Shown piece after piece: positions 22,118-36,720 of a stretch of DNA of 64,000 nucleotides. The stretch is from contig JAHREC010000013.1 of NCBI GenBank assembly GCA_020081605.1, positions 248,001-312,000 of the forward strand, in the 5' to 3' direction. A program made the position numbers and the translations under genes. Position 1 is the first letter of the stretch, and the number at the start of each line of letters is the position of its first letter. The notes beneath the pieces were generated by a model that saw only the letters and a program-made list of their open reading frames with translations, ran no database searches and was not told where the DNA came from. This DNA is from Albifimbria verrucaria (lineage: Eukaryota; Ascomycota; Sordariomycetes; Hypocreales; Stachybotryaceae).

Positions 22118-23915
22118 TTACTTGTCTGCAAGCTTCCTCCGAACTCGTATCCTTGCGTCAGACGGGTATCGCACCCACAACATGGACACCGGCTGGGGTC
22201 TGGACGCTAGATACTCAACATCATATTCCAGCAGAACATTTGCAATGAAAATCATGACCTCTAAGTGCGCAAAGAAACGACCTGGGCATGCATTCCTGCC
22301 TACGACGCCAAAGCTCATAAATGTGTCGTCCAGCGTAACGGCAGACTTCACCTGTTCCCTTGAGGTCGAGCTGTCTTTTGCCTCCTGGCGGCTCACAAAA
22401 CGGAGAGGTTCGTACTGACGGGCATTGGCATAGTTGTTCTCGTCATAGTGTATGGCTTCGACTGGAACAGCAAGGTAGGTACCCTGTGAGACTCGATCCG
22501 ACCACCCGTCCAGCTTAATTCCATTTGGGCTTGATACTTTTCTGGGGAGCAGAAGCGACCCAAAGGGATTCATCCTCATCGACTCTCGAACGGCTGAGTC
22601 TACAAGACGCAACCTCTTGACCGCGTCCAGTGTCCACGTGCCGCCGGCTTGGGCCAGAACCGACGCGCATTCGTCCCGTAGCTGTTCGACGTAACCATGG
22701 GAAGGGTCTGTGCTAAAGATGTCTAGCAAAAGATTCTGAGCAGTGTATGCAGTGGTCAACAAGGATACGTCGTTGACGAGGAGGAGCCGCTGACAGACTC
22801 TGTCGAGCTCGAGGTTTTCGGCAGAACGACGACTTGCATAGCACTCGTCAATCATCCATTGCAGTGTATCGTCCTGTGACGGAAGGAAAAGTCAGCCAGA
22901 AGTGAATTCATTTTTGGAGACAATCGTACAGGAGGGTTCCAGTTATAGGCTGGATCTTTCTTCAGCATTGCCGTCTTATCGAGGCGATCCTTGACAAAGG
23001 GTCGCGATATACGGGTCACCCTACTGGCCGCCAGGCCGCTGATAAGTGTTAATATGGGTCCCATGACCCTTTTCAGGGACCCGGCATGCAGTTGATGGCA
23101 ATTGCACCGCCAAAAATGAGAATCGCGTGGTCCTTTAATCGATCGAGAAACCGTGTGTCGCGGCCTGTGAGACACTGGTTAGCTTAGTAAAAGAGAAGGC
23201 AACCAGGAGCAAGAACACCTACAGAGAGGTCGGCCACAGAATACGCCGTTACCAGCACCGGCAACGATACGTAGGGCAGAATCCCAGACCTTGACCTCTT
23301 TCCACTCGTGACCTGTTCCCCAGCCATGTGCAAACCCCCACCCAATCTCCTCCGCTACCACGGAGACGAGCTTCGGAATATTGCGTGTAAGTTGATTCCG
23401 CACAACTTGAATATGCAATCGCTCTTCGCTGAGGAGACGATCCGGAAATGTATAATGCATCTGCATTGTCTCGTTTTGGACATTGTGAACATCGAGAATA
23501 CTCTCAGGTAGACTGTATATCGTCTTGATCTGCTGCTGGGGAGGACGATCATATGGCCGTGATCTAGAGCCGGAATGACGAACGGTTTGTTGAGTCTTGA
23601 ATACTGAGGATTTACGGCGGTTAGCATATGGCACGGACAACGAATATATGGAGGCAAAATGATAGAAGGAGGTTTTGCCTGCAAGAGTTTGTGAGTAACC
23701 TACCTTGTGGTATCCTTCTGCAACCCAGAGGCTCGTCTTCCCAAAGGATCTCCACCGCGCTCTCAACCACGGCAACCACTCACTGCGAGTGCCGTAAACT
23801 ATGTGGGCCTTGGCCCGGCGTTGATGTCTCTCTCGTGCTCCAAGACGCTCCATCCGATAACAGATATAAGACAGACCACGAGAGCAGCGATTGTTCCTCG
23901 AGCTGATGGTAGCAT
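22118..23915 (-). CDS. cytochrome P450 (four exons)
   Basis: A third P450. Exons on minus: 23704-23915, 23223-23603, 22930-23164 and 22118-22873. An N-terminal anchor (TIAALVVCLISVIGW) is followed by YGTRSEWLPWLRARWRSFG. Later come HEWKEVKVWDSALRIVAGAG, GRPLC|RDTRFLDRL across a phase-kept intron, ExxR as ESMRMNP, and the haem loop SFGVVGRNACPGRFFAHLE. Stop TAA is at 22118-22120 after RRKLADK. Two shifts, each one C short on the minus strand: 23815-23817 in exon 1 and 23538-23541 in exon 2. The long 3' exon (252 codons) is unbroken. The start codon is only about 300 bp from the left edge of the retrotransposon nest, so the promoter may have been cut or displaced. Confidence 0.87.
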
Positions 23916-24208
23916 GTTGATGGCGATTATGCTGACTGGTCACAGGACTGAAATTGGCCCGAGGCAGGTTGCGTTGAATCTTTTGCGAAAATTAATTGAA
24001 CAACGGATTAATTATGAGTACGGGTCACACATTATTAACGCCAATCCATCTTCGGCGAGAGGACGGCCAGGCAGTTTCCTGAACTTTTGCAAGTGCAGCT
24101 TTCGGGCGGACAGGAGCTGTGTGGTGGTCAGATCCGCCGCTTTAGGACACCAGCTCAAACGACTAACAAAGGATCAGCACCCTTCCTCGCCACAATTCCA
24201 CGCGCCAC

Positions 24209-24213
24209 CACGG
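24209..24213. repeat. target-site duplication, left copy (outer element)
   Basis: CACGG immediately before the outer left LTR; the same five bases follow the right LTR at 40267-40271. Confidence 0.8.
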
Positions 24214-24795
24214 TATGACGATCAGGGATTATTCTATACTATAAGATAGGTATAGGGTAGGTAAGATTATGGTTATTTATCCTTAGATAAATAAACGGGG
24301 CTTACTTTAACTTAAAGCAATATATATTAGGTTATTAATCAGATTAAGTTACTCTTCGAGGAACTCAATCAAAAATAGCTTAACGACTATATATTATTAA
24401 TAGCTAATAGTCTTTTAATTAATAACTAAAAGAAGACTCCTACTTATATACTTATAATTTTATATATTATTATATAAAATAACCTAAAGTATTTAATATT
24501 ATTATACTTTAATATTTTATTATATAATATATTATAATATTTTTTTTTTTATTAAGTTTTATTTATTCTTTCTTATAATATTTTCTTAGTTTATATTTTA
24601 TTATATTAAATAATTATCTTATTTTTCTTATTTTTAATTAAATAAATTTCTATATATAGTTTATTATAATATAAGCTATTATATTATTTATATTATAAAA
24701 ATAAATATAATATATAATTATATTTAATTATTCTATAAACTTAGGTTAGTTTATTTTAATATATTTTAGGTATTATATTAATATAGATTATAATA
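24214..24795 (-). repeat. outer element, left LTR (3' LTR)
   Basis: Starts TATGACGATCAGGG and ends TTATAATA; these read as TG...CA termini after RIP. The outer 220 bases keep ordinary GC content, while the inner part is strongly AT-biased. Confidence 0.85.
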
Positions 24796-27700
24796 TAATA
24801 CTTCCCTTCCTATAGCTAAATCCTCTAAGCTAAGGTTATTATATAAGATTATTTATTATTTACTTTATTAATAAGCTAATTTATTCCTTTTTATTTTTTT
24901 ATAATATTAATATTATATTTAATAGGGTTTTATATTTAAAATATTAATTAAATTATATAAATATTATTATTATTAATTTTAAAGGTTTATTTATTATATT
25001 TTATTCTTATTATTTTAAATAAAAAAAAGTATATTATATAAATATAAAATCTAATTATTATTCTTATTATATATATATAAATAAAAATATAATAGCTTTT
25101 TCTTAATAATAAATTATAAGTTTTATTCTTTAATATATTTATATTATTATTTATTTCTTAGGATAATTATTTAAAATTTAAATATTTAATATTAAATTAA
25201 GTAGAATATTATTTTTATTAAAATAAAGCTTTAATTATTAATTTCCTATTTAATCTTTTTTATTATTAATAAAATACTTTTTATAAATAAGATATTATAT
25301 TATTTTTTTTAATATTTTAAAAATTAAAGAAATAAATAGTATTTATTCCTAGGAGAAAGCTTTAATATTAAAAATATAATAAATAATTAATAAATTATAA
25401 ATAGAAGATACTTTTAAGATTATTAATTAGGATATTATTAATAATAATCCTAATTTTTTAAGGCTTTTTCTTTAAAACTCTTATAATTTAATCTTAATAT
25501 TAAATATATTTTTAGGGATTCTTATATATTTTTATTATTATTATATCCTTTTTATTTAATAAAATATTATTCTTTATTTTAATTATTAATTTTATATTTT
25601 AGAATCTTTTTAATTTTATATTTTAATTTAATTAAAAGAATTTTAATACTTTCTTTAATAGATTCTTTATTTAATATTTTTTTAATAATATAATATAAAA
25701 AATATTATATATCCTTATTATTTTTAGGAGTTTAATTTTATAATTAATATTTAAGATTTTTTATAATATAAAGAATAATCTTAATTTTTTATAATTTAGT
25801 TTATTATTAAGTTTTATAGTTTTAATATTTATATAATATATATAGATTATATTTTTCTTTTAAAAAGTTAATCCTTTTAATTTTTTTTATTATAGAATAT
25901 TTTTATTTTTTATTATATAAAAAGATTTTTTTATATAATATATTATATAATTTTTTTATTCTATTTACTTTAATTATTCTTTTTTATATTCTAATTCTAA
26001 TAATAATTCTTTATTAAATAATAATTTAAATCCTTTATTTATATAATATAATATTTATTTTATAGTTTTTAATTTATTTAAATTATATATTATTTATATA
26101 ATTAATAATTATATTATTTAATTATTTTATTTATAATTTATAAAATATTATAAATATTATTTTAATATTTAATTTATTCTTTTATTTATTTATTTATTTA
26201 TAAATAATAAATAATATTAAGCTTATTTTTTATTTTTAATTATATTATTAATTTTTATTAAAATTTTAAAATAAATATTAATTTTTTATTAAAGAGAATT
26301 TTATTTAATAATCTATTTTAAAATACTATATATTTAAGGAAATAATATATTATATCCTTAATATTTATTATTTTATTATATAAAATAAAATATATAAATT
26401 TTATAAGTTTATTTATAATAATAAAAATATTATTATAATTATTTTTTATTTTTAATTTTATTAATTTAAATAATTTTATTATAAAATCCTATAAAATTAA
26501 TTTTTATAAATATTTTAATATTAATAATAATTTTAAATATTTATATAGTTTATATTATATTAATTTAATTTTATTATATATATTATAATTCTTAATATAT
26601 TCTTTTATATATTATTATAATTTTAATATATTATAAAACTTATTAATTTATTTATAAGTTTTTTTATTTTTAAATATTCTATTAAAGGGTAATTATAGTA
26701 TTTTTAAATAATTATTATTATTATTTTATTAAGTATTTATATTTTTCCTTTTATTTATAAATAAGATTATTAATTTTTTTATATTAATTATATTTTTTAA
26801 TATTATAGTTTATATTTATATATTTATAATATTATTTATTAATTTTTTTTTAATTCTTTAATATATATATAATTAAATTATTATTTTTAAATTATTTTTT
26901 TCTAAGTTAATAATAAAAATCTATATAATTACTATAAATATTTTTTATTTATATTTTAATTTATAACTTAATATATTAACTTTATTATTTTTAATCCTTT
27001 TTAAAAAATAATTTTATAATTAAATAAGCTTAATATTTTTATATACTTTATTTATTATATATTTAAGGTTTATATTATTATAAAATAAAAAATATTTTTA
27101 TAATTTATATAAACTTTAACTTTATATTTATTTTTTATAAAATAGTATTAAAATTCTTTAAAATTTTTAATAATTATTATAAATTTTTATTATAAATAAA
27201 ATAATATAATAATAATCTATTAAATTTCTTTAATTAAAATATAATAAAATATAATACTTTTTTTTATTATATTATTTTATTATTATTTTTAATATAAAAT
27301 TTAATATATTTATTTTTAATTTTATTAATAATTTTAAATTAAATATTATTAAAATTAATTTTAATAATATATATTATTTAATTTATTTAAAAGCTTATTT
27401 TTTCTTTTTTAAATTTAAAATCTTTATTCTTTTTAATTAAATTTATAAAAGATTTAATAATTTTTCTAAAATCTTTAATAAATTATTAATAATAATTAAT
27501 AAATCTAAGGAAACTTTATATATCCTTAATATTTTTAAATATTTTTTATTTTAATATTATTATAATTTTTTTTTTTTTATTTAAATTTTATTTAATTTAA
27601 TTATATATTTAAAGAAGTTTATTTTTATATATAGAATTTAGTTTTATTAAGTTTAATTAATAGTTTAATATTTTATAATATTTAAAGAATTTAATATATA

Positions 27701-29935
27701 TATTTTTTATATTTTATTTTATTTTTAAAGAATATTAAAATATTATTAAAATATATTATAATAAATTTATTAATATAATCTTATAAAATATAATTAATTA
27801 TTTATTAAAATATTATTAATATATTAATAAATCTAAAAGATATTATAAAATATTTAAATAATTTAAATTTTATTTAAAAAATAATTTTTATTTTTTATTT
27901 TTTTATTTAAATTAAATTATATACTTTTTTAGGTTTAAAGCTATAAATTAATTTTTTTATATAAATAATTTTTATTTTTATAATTAATAATAATAAAGTT
28001 TAATCTTTAATAATAATTATATTTAGTTATTTATAATTTATTATTAATTTAAGTTTTTTATTTTTTTTAATATAAATATTATAAAGTATTTTATTATAGA
28101 TTTTAAAGATTAAATATATTCTTTTTAAAGATTTTTATTAAAATAAGCTTTAAATTCTTTAAATTCCTTAATATTAAGATTATATATTTTTAAAAATATA
28201 TTTTTTTTTATTAATAATTTAAATTTTATAATCTTATTTTATATATTCTAATAATTTTATTTTAGATTCTTTTTAAAATAATTTTTATATTTTTTATATT
28301 TTTAAGAATATTTTTAATTATTCTTTTTTTTTAAAATTAAGGATTCTTTTTTTAATTAAATAAATTTCTAGCTATTTATATTATTTTTATTTTTAATAAA
28401 TTTAAATAATATTTTTTTTTATTATTTTTTTATTTTATTTATATTTTATTTTAAATTATATTAATTTTTAATTTAATATAATATTCTTTATTTAATATTT
28501 TTATTTATTTTTATAATATTATTTTTATTTTAATAATAAATTATTTTAAATATTTAATTTTAATTAAATCTTTAATAATTTTATTAATTTTCTTTTAATT
28601 AAAATAACCTAATTTATAATAAAATTAATTAATAGGTTTTTTAATATAATTATAATTATCCTAGAAAAATATAAATTAATTTTAATTTAATAATATTAAA
28701 ATTAATATTTATTTTTATATTTATATAAATTATTTTTAATATTTATATTTATTTATTAATATTTTTATTATTATAGAATAAAAAATTTCCTTTATAATTT
28801 ATAATTAAATAAAATTCTTTTTTTTTTTTTATAAAAATTATAATTAATTTATAATTTTATAATTAATAAAGTTATTTATTATATTTATATTTATTTTAAT
28901 AATTAATTTTTTTTTATAATCTTAATTTTAATAATATATTTTTATAGATTATTTTCTTTAATAATTTTTTTATTATATTTAAAGTTTAAGATTTTTTATT
29001 ATTTTTTAATAATAATATTTAAATATATTTTATTTATATTTTATTAATTATTTATTATCCTAATTTTCTTTTTTAATATTATATATATATTTATAATATA
29101 TAATATCTAGGATATAATATTATTTATATTTATTTTAATATTTTTATAAAATAATATTTATTATAAGATTATAATATATTTAAAGTATCTTTTTTTTTTT
29201 TTTATAATATAAATAATAAAGGCTAAAGTATATATAATTAGCTTTTATAATATATTCTTTTTTAGTCTTTATTTTTAAAATATAAAATATAATCTAAGTT
29301 TTAAAACCTTCTTAATTCTTTATTAAGATTAAGAATATAAAGATTATTTTTATTTTATTTATTTTTTATTTTTTATAACTTTATTATATTAAAATTACTT
29401 TAATATCTTTAAAGTTTTTTTTTAAAATTAATTTTATTTTTAGCTTTTTATATTATTTCTTAGGCTTATTTTAGCTATTATTATTTTAAGTTTTTATAAA
29501 TAAAAATAAATCTTTTTTTATATTTCCTTTTAAATATTATTAATTATTTAATTTTTATAGTTAAGGTATATATTATTTTATTTAATAAATAATTAAGAAA
29601 ATTATTTTTTATTTTTATTAATATTTTCTTTAATAGTTTCTTATTTATTTATTTTTTTATTTTATTTATTAAGCTTCTTTATAAATTTATAAATATTATT
29701 AAATATAATTTAAATATAAAATTATTTAATCTTTTTATTTTTATAAACTATATAATATACTTTTTTATATTATTTTATAATATACTTTTAATTTAAGTAT
29801 TTATAAGGATATTCTAAACTAAATATAAATAAAATAACTTTAAAATAAAGGTAGTTTTTATATATAGAAAATACTATAAATTCTTTTTTTTATAAAGTTT
29901 AATTATTTATTAATTCTTTATATAAATAAAAAAGC

Positions 29936-29940
29936 TTAAT
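29936..29940. repeat. target-site duplication, left copy (nested element)
   Basis: TTAAT just before the nested 5' LTR, repeated at 38013-38017. AT-only, so weaker evidence than CACGG, but exact and adjacent to both LTR ends. Confidence 0.7.
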
Positions 29941-30545
29941 TATTATAACCCTAGCTAATAATATAACTAAGACTATAGAATTATAATAAGCTAATCTAGT
30001 TATAATAAGATCTACTCTAAAGCACTAGCTAATAATATTAAGGAAAAATTAAAAACTATTATTAAAGAAAAACCTAAGGAATTATTAATAAAATATATAA
30101 AGATTAATAAAAAGCTAATAAAAAAGGAAGCCTAGAATATCTAAAGTTCTAAAGAAAAAAATAAGAAAATAATTAAGCTATAAGAATACTATAAAAAGAA
30201 ATAAATAAAATAGCTAATAAAGAATAAAAGTATTAATAAGTATAGTATAGAATAATATTCCTAGAGTATTAAAGAGTATAATATAAAAAATCACTCCTAA
30301 AAACTATATATATATAAATAAGAATCTTCTTTTAATTATTAATTAAAAGATTATTAATTATTAATAATATATAATTATTAAGCTATTCTTAACCTAAGTT
30401 CCTAAAAATAATTTATTTAATTAATAATAATTATATAATTATTACTTTAGAATAATAATAAGCCTTATTATTTATCTAAGGATAATAATCTAATCTTATT
30501 TATTTTATACCTTTTATAAAATATAGAATAACCTAGATTATTATA
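29941..30545 (+). repeat. nested element, 5' LTR
   Basis: 605 bp, starting TATTATAACCCTAGC and ending AACCTAGATTATTATA. Its 3' half is the reverse complement of the outer element's LTR start, which shows that the two elements are one family in opposite orientation. Confidence 0.88.
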
Positions 30546-31712
30546 TATTAATAGTTTTTATTTTAAATAATATTATTTATTATCTAAAATAATATAATAA
30601 TAAAAGAACCTTCTAAAACCTTAAATAAAGTAATAACTAAACCCTCTATACTAACTGGTTCTATAGCTACCCTAGCTAAACCTACCCTAATAATTAATAA
30701 GGAGAAAAATAATAATAAAGATTAAAGAATAAATAATAATTTTAATAAAAAAATAAAAAAAAAAATTTAAAAAAAAATATATAAAATAAAAAGGAACTTA
30801 AAGAAGCTTATAATAAAATTTATTAACTTTATATTAATATACTTAATAATTACTTTATTTAAAATCTTAATAATAAAATTATTTAGCTAAAGGAAAATAT
30901 AATAAGGATTATAAAACTTAATAAATAAATTATATTTAAATATAAAGAATAATTTAAAAGAATTTATAATATTAAGAAAAATAAAAAAAAAAAAAATTAA
31001 AATTATTATTAATATATTAAAACTAAAATTATTTAATAATAGCTTAAGTAAACTATAAGAATTTATAATTACCCTTAAGGCTTATTTTAAAATATTCTTA
31101 AATATATTTATATTTAATAATAATTAAATTATATTTATAGCTTAACTCCTTAATAAAAGAGCTTATATATAGTTTAAACTTACCCTTAGGGATTATATAA
31201 ATAATTTAATATTTAATAAAAAAAAAAATAAAATTTATCTTTATTAATTTTAAAATCTTTATTAAATAACTTAAAAAAATCTTTAGAATAATAAATAAAA
31301 CTAAAGAAGCTAAGTAAGAATTAAATTAAGTTTAATAAATCGGGTTTATATTCGCTTTTATAGCTTAATTTAAATAAATTATATTCTAATTCTAATAGCC
31401 TAAAGAAATATTAAAAAAATATTCTATAATAAGATTAAGGAAGAAATAAAGAATAATTTAATTAAGATTAAATAATAAGAAATCTACTTAAAAGACTATT
31501 TTTATAAAATAATCTTAATTAATAAACTCCTTTAGGAGAGAAAATAAAAAAAAAAGAAAAAGAATTAATCCTTTTAATATTAAATAAATACCTAAAAGAA
31601 ATAAATACCTTAAGAATACTATATAATCTATAGTATATATATAAGGCTTATAAACCTTAATATAGTATAAAAAAAAAAAGGAAAAGATAATAAAGATAAA
31701 AAGATATTATAT

Positions 31713-31754
31713 ACTATAATTATAGAAAAAAAGGGTATTTTATAAAAGAATATA
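31713..31754 (+). other. RIP-altered gag zinc knuckle
   Basis: The fourteen codons read Y-Y-N-Y-R-K-K-G-Y-F-I-K-E-Y. Replacing the four Tyr at the ligand positions by Cys, Cys, His and Cys needs only single transitions and gives the exact CCHC spacing of retroviral nucleocapsid knuckles. Confidence 0.75.
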
Positions 31755-34700
31755 AATTACTAAAAAAACTAATAAAAAGCCAGGTTTAGACTTATAATAA
31801 AAGAATAATATAATTTAAATATAATAAATCTAAAATAATATTTAAATATATTAACCCTATAATATTATAAAATATCTAAATTAATAATAAGATTATTTAT
31901 TAATATAGAAATTCTAAATACCTAATTATATAAAGAAACCCTTAAATATTCTTATTATATAAAATACTATATATAGAATTATAGAAGGGATTTATTAAAT
32001 TAACTTAAAATAATAAGAATCTATAATCCCTATACAAAAACTAAAAAATATAGAATATTAAGCTTTAATCCTTATAATTATAATAATATTAATACCTTCT
32101 TTAAACTAGATTATAATATAATAAAAACTTATATTTAAAACCTATTATATAGTATAGAAAATAAGGATTACCTTTATTAAAAGCTAGAATCGATTATTAT
32201 AGAGAAGAAGACTTAAAGAATAAGATTACCCCTTTAAATAAATAAGGATTAACTTAGTATATACCTACTAAGAATTAACCTAGATTTAGAAGTTTAGAAT
32301 AATCTAAATCAGGGTTATTAATATAGCTAGAGCCTTAAAAAATATAATAAGGTAACTAAAAATAAAGCTAAATAATAATAAATATATATATATATTTAAT
32401 TTATTTTATAATACTATTAACTAGGCCTTATACTTATAATATTAATGCTTAATATACTTAAATAAAAAAATAAAAATTAAATATTCTTTATTAAAATAAA
32501 AATATAATCTATTATTATACTATATAAAGAGAAAAAGCTAATAGTATTTATAGTATAAAAGATTATTAATCTTTTAAGGTTATAATATTAAGATTTAATA
32601 TTAATTATTTATATAAATACCTTAAAAGAAAAATAATAAAAAACTATAGAAGAATATACTATAAAATATATTAAAATAAGAAAATTAAATAATACTATAA
32701 ATTAATTATACCTACTTATCTTTTAAAACTTATAGAAATAGCTAAAAGAAATATATAAAACTCTAAAGAATTTAAAATAAATTTAAAAAAAAAAGAAAAT
32801 AATAATAAAGAAATACCCTTATATATATAAATTAGAATAAACTAAGAATAAGTATAAATAATTTAAAAATAGCCTAAATTAAAATATATATCCTTAGAAA
32901 ATAATCTATACCTTAATTATAATTATAAAAATATAAAAAGGAATAATATAAATAATATAAAATTAAGATACCTATAATAATTATAATTAATAATAATAAC
33001 TATAAATAATAATATTAAATAATCTATATTTTTAATTATACTTATTATAGATATTATTTAAATTAAAGAAAAAATAACTCTATAAAAATAAAAAAACCTC
33101 TAAAGAAGTATAGGAGATAATTAATAATATTCCTATTAAAAGAACCTAAGTATTATTATTAAGAAAAAATAATAGGAGATTTTAATATTTAAATATAATA
33201 AAAAAACTATTAAGTAAAATAATTTATAAAAAGTATATAATTAAGATTAAGATTATAGAAAAGAAATTATAGGCTAAAATAAATATTAATACTATAAATA
33301 ACTTTATTAATTATAAAATTATAAATTAGCTATAATTACTATAGAGAAAGAAAGAAAATCTATATCCTATTATAAACTATAAAAAAAACCGCTAGCTTAT
33401 AATAATAAAATCATTAATAAATAAATATATTTATTATAAGCAATTTATATAAGAAAACCTATATAAGTGAGATTTAATATAATTAACTTAAATAATAATA
33501 ATATCCTCCTAAGGCAACTATAGCTAAAGGCTAAAAATCTATTAATTAATTTTATTATTAACTAAATAATCTTAGCTAAAAAAAACTAGTAAATCTATTA
33601 AAAATCTAACTAAGAATAAATATCTAGAATAATTTATTACCTTAGTAAGGAAAATACTATAAGAATAAATAAAAGCATTAAATATTAAGCACTATATTAA
33701 CTAAGAAAATAATATAACCTAGGATAAAATATAAATAAAATAAAAATAATAATAATAAAACTAAATAGTATTTAAATTTATTAAGAATAAAAATAATAAT
33801 AATAATAAAAAATCTATTTAAATAAAAAAAAGGACCCTTAACCCTAGAAGAAGAAGAATAATTAAAAAATATACCTAAGAAATATAAAAATATAAAAAAT
33901 TATTTTAAAAGGAATTTAAAATAGAATTATTAAAATACTTAGAATAAGATTATAAAATTAATCTTATAAATAAAATAAAAATATATAATCTATTAATCTA
34001 TAATTTAAATATTAAAGAATTTAAAAGCTTAAAAGAATATATTAATAAAATATTAAAAAAGAATATATTAAATAATTAATATTGCTAGTAGGCTATTCTA
34101 TAATATTTATATTTAAAAAAATAATAAGCTATAGTTAATAATAGATTATTAAAGACTTAATATAATTATAATAAAAGACTATATACTATTACCCTTAATA
34201 ATAAAAATAAAAACTGCTTATATAAAAAAATTAGTTTATAGCTTTAAATCTTAAAAGAGCCTATAATCTAATTTAAATAAAAAAGTAAAAAATAAAAACT
34301 GCTTTTAAGATTAAGTTTAGTTTATTTAAATACCTTATAATACTTTTTAGATTTATAAATATATTAATAATATTCTAAAGAATAATTAACTATATCCTTT
34401 AAGAATATATTAATAAGTTTATTATTATATACTTTAATAATATTTTAATTTTCTTTAAAATAAAGAAAGAATATAAAGAATATATATATAAAATCCTATA
34501 AATATTATAGAATATTAAACTATTAATAAAACCTAATAAAAATAAGTTTTATATTTAAGAAATAGATTTCTTAGGGTATATAATTAAATTAAATAAAATC
34601 TATATAAAAAGGAAAAATTATAATAATAAAAAAATAAATAAAACTAAAGAATATTAAGGATATATAAAGCTTTTTTAGATTTATTAATTATTATTAATAA

Positions 34701-36590
34701 TTTATTAAGGATTTTAGGAAGATTATAAAATCCCTTATAAATCTTATATATAAAAATATTAAATTTAAATTTAAAGAAAAAAATTAAAACTCTTAAAAAA
34801 TTAAAAACTATATATTATTAAAACTAATCCTAGCTATATTTAACCCTAAATTAGCTATAGAATTAGAAATAAATATATTAAATTTTATATTAAGAGTAAT
34901 AATAGGATAATAAAATAAAAATAAAATCCTATACTTTATTATATTTTAATTAAAGAAACTTAATAAACTATTATTATACTACCTTATATATAATAAAGAA
35001 TTTATAATTATTATTAAAAGCTTTAAGGAATTTTAATATTACCTTATAGAAAGTAAATATAAGATTAAAGTCTATATTAACTATAAAAATATTTTCTATT
35101 TTATAATAATATAAACTTTAATAATAAAATAAATATAATATATAAAAATACTAAGCTCCTTCGATTATAAAATTATTTACTAAAAAGGATTAAAAATAAT
35201 AAAGTAAATATATTTAGCTATAAATTAAAATATAAATAAAAATACCTATAGTAATTATATAAATCTTTATTAAAAATAAATAAAAAAATATAATATAAGT
35301 ATAATAACTAAACTATATAGGTATAATAAGGTATATAAAAGAATAAAATTCAGTTTTCTACTTAGAAATACTTTTTATTTAATAAAATATATTAAACCTT
35401 AAATTAATAAAAAACCTTAAATAAAAGAATAATAAAGTATAGTATTATAAAAGGAAAATCTAAATACTAGAGGGGACTATATATAATATAATTATATAAT
35501 ATTATAATTACCCTTAATAGAATACCTAGAAATAAAAAAACCTATAAATAAATTACTAGGTTTTATAATATATTAAAACTATAATAATATATTAAAGAAT
35601 TTATTAAAAATTATAATATCTATAATAAAATAAAGCCTATATAGTATAAACCTTATAAATACTTAAAACTGCTATTAATACCTAAGTATCTATAAGAATT
35701 AATTTTATAGGATTTTATAATAAAGTTACTTAAATTAAAAGAATTAAGAATAAAAAATAACTATAATAGTATTTTTATTATTATAGATAAACTTATAAAA
35801 TTTATATATTTTATTCTATATAATAAAGTAATAAATATTAAAGATATAATATACTATTTCCTTAAGTATATAATATTATAAAATAGATTATTAAATAAAA
35901 TCATTTTTAATAGAGAATTAATATTTACTTTAAAATTCTAATAGGAATTAATAATATAATTAAAAATAAAAATAAGCTTAATATTATTTATTATCTATAA
36001 ATAAATAAATAAATAAAAAGGATAAATTAAATACTTAAATAATATCTATAATACTTTATAAACTATAAATAAAATAATTAAATAAAATAATTATTAATTA
36101 TATAAATAGCTTATAACTTAAATAAATTAAAAACTATAAAATAAATACTATACTATATAAATAAAGGATTTAAACCACTATTTAATAAAGAATTATTATT
36201 AAGATTAGAATATAAAAAGGAATAATTAAAATAAATAAAATAAAAAAATTATATAATATACTTTATAAAGAAATTTTATTTATATAATAAAAAATAAAAA
36301 AATTCTATAATAAGAAAAGATTAAAAGAATTAATCTTTTAAAAGGAGATATAGTCTATATATATTATATAAATATTAAAATTATAAAACTTAATAATAAA
36401 TTAAACTATAAGAAACTAAGATTATTTTTAATATTATAAAAAATCTTAAATATTAATTATAAAATTAAACTCTTAAATAAAATAAGAATATATAATATCT
36501 TTTATATTATACTTTTAAAAAAACATTAAATAAAAAACCAGCTAAAGAAAGTATTAAGGTTTTTCTAGTTAAATTAAAATATAAAATTAA

Positions 36591-36720
36591 AAGAATCCTA
36601 GAATATAAAATTAATAATAAAAATAAAGAATAATACTTTATTAAATAAAAAGGATATAATAAAAATAAGAATATATAAAAACCTCTAGAAAATCTATTTA
36701 ATACTAAACTTAAGAAAAGG
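36591..36720 (+). other. RIP-altered chromodomain at the integrase C-terminus
   Basis: The frame reads ILEYKINNKNKE, then YFIK-stop-KGYNKNKNI-stop-KPLENLF. The two internal stops sit where the chromodomain fold has its conserved Trp residues (KWKGY and TWEP), consistent with TGG to TAA. Confidence 0.75.

Noticed and set aside
26000..29900. Simple repeats and poly-A/T runs that might be a centromere
   Set aside because: The runs arise from transition mutation of element coding sequence; nest size and LTR borders account for the whole block. A centromere cannot be argued from one window.
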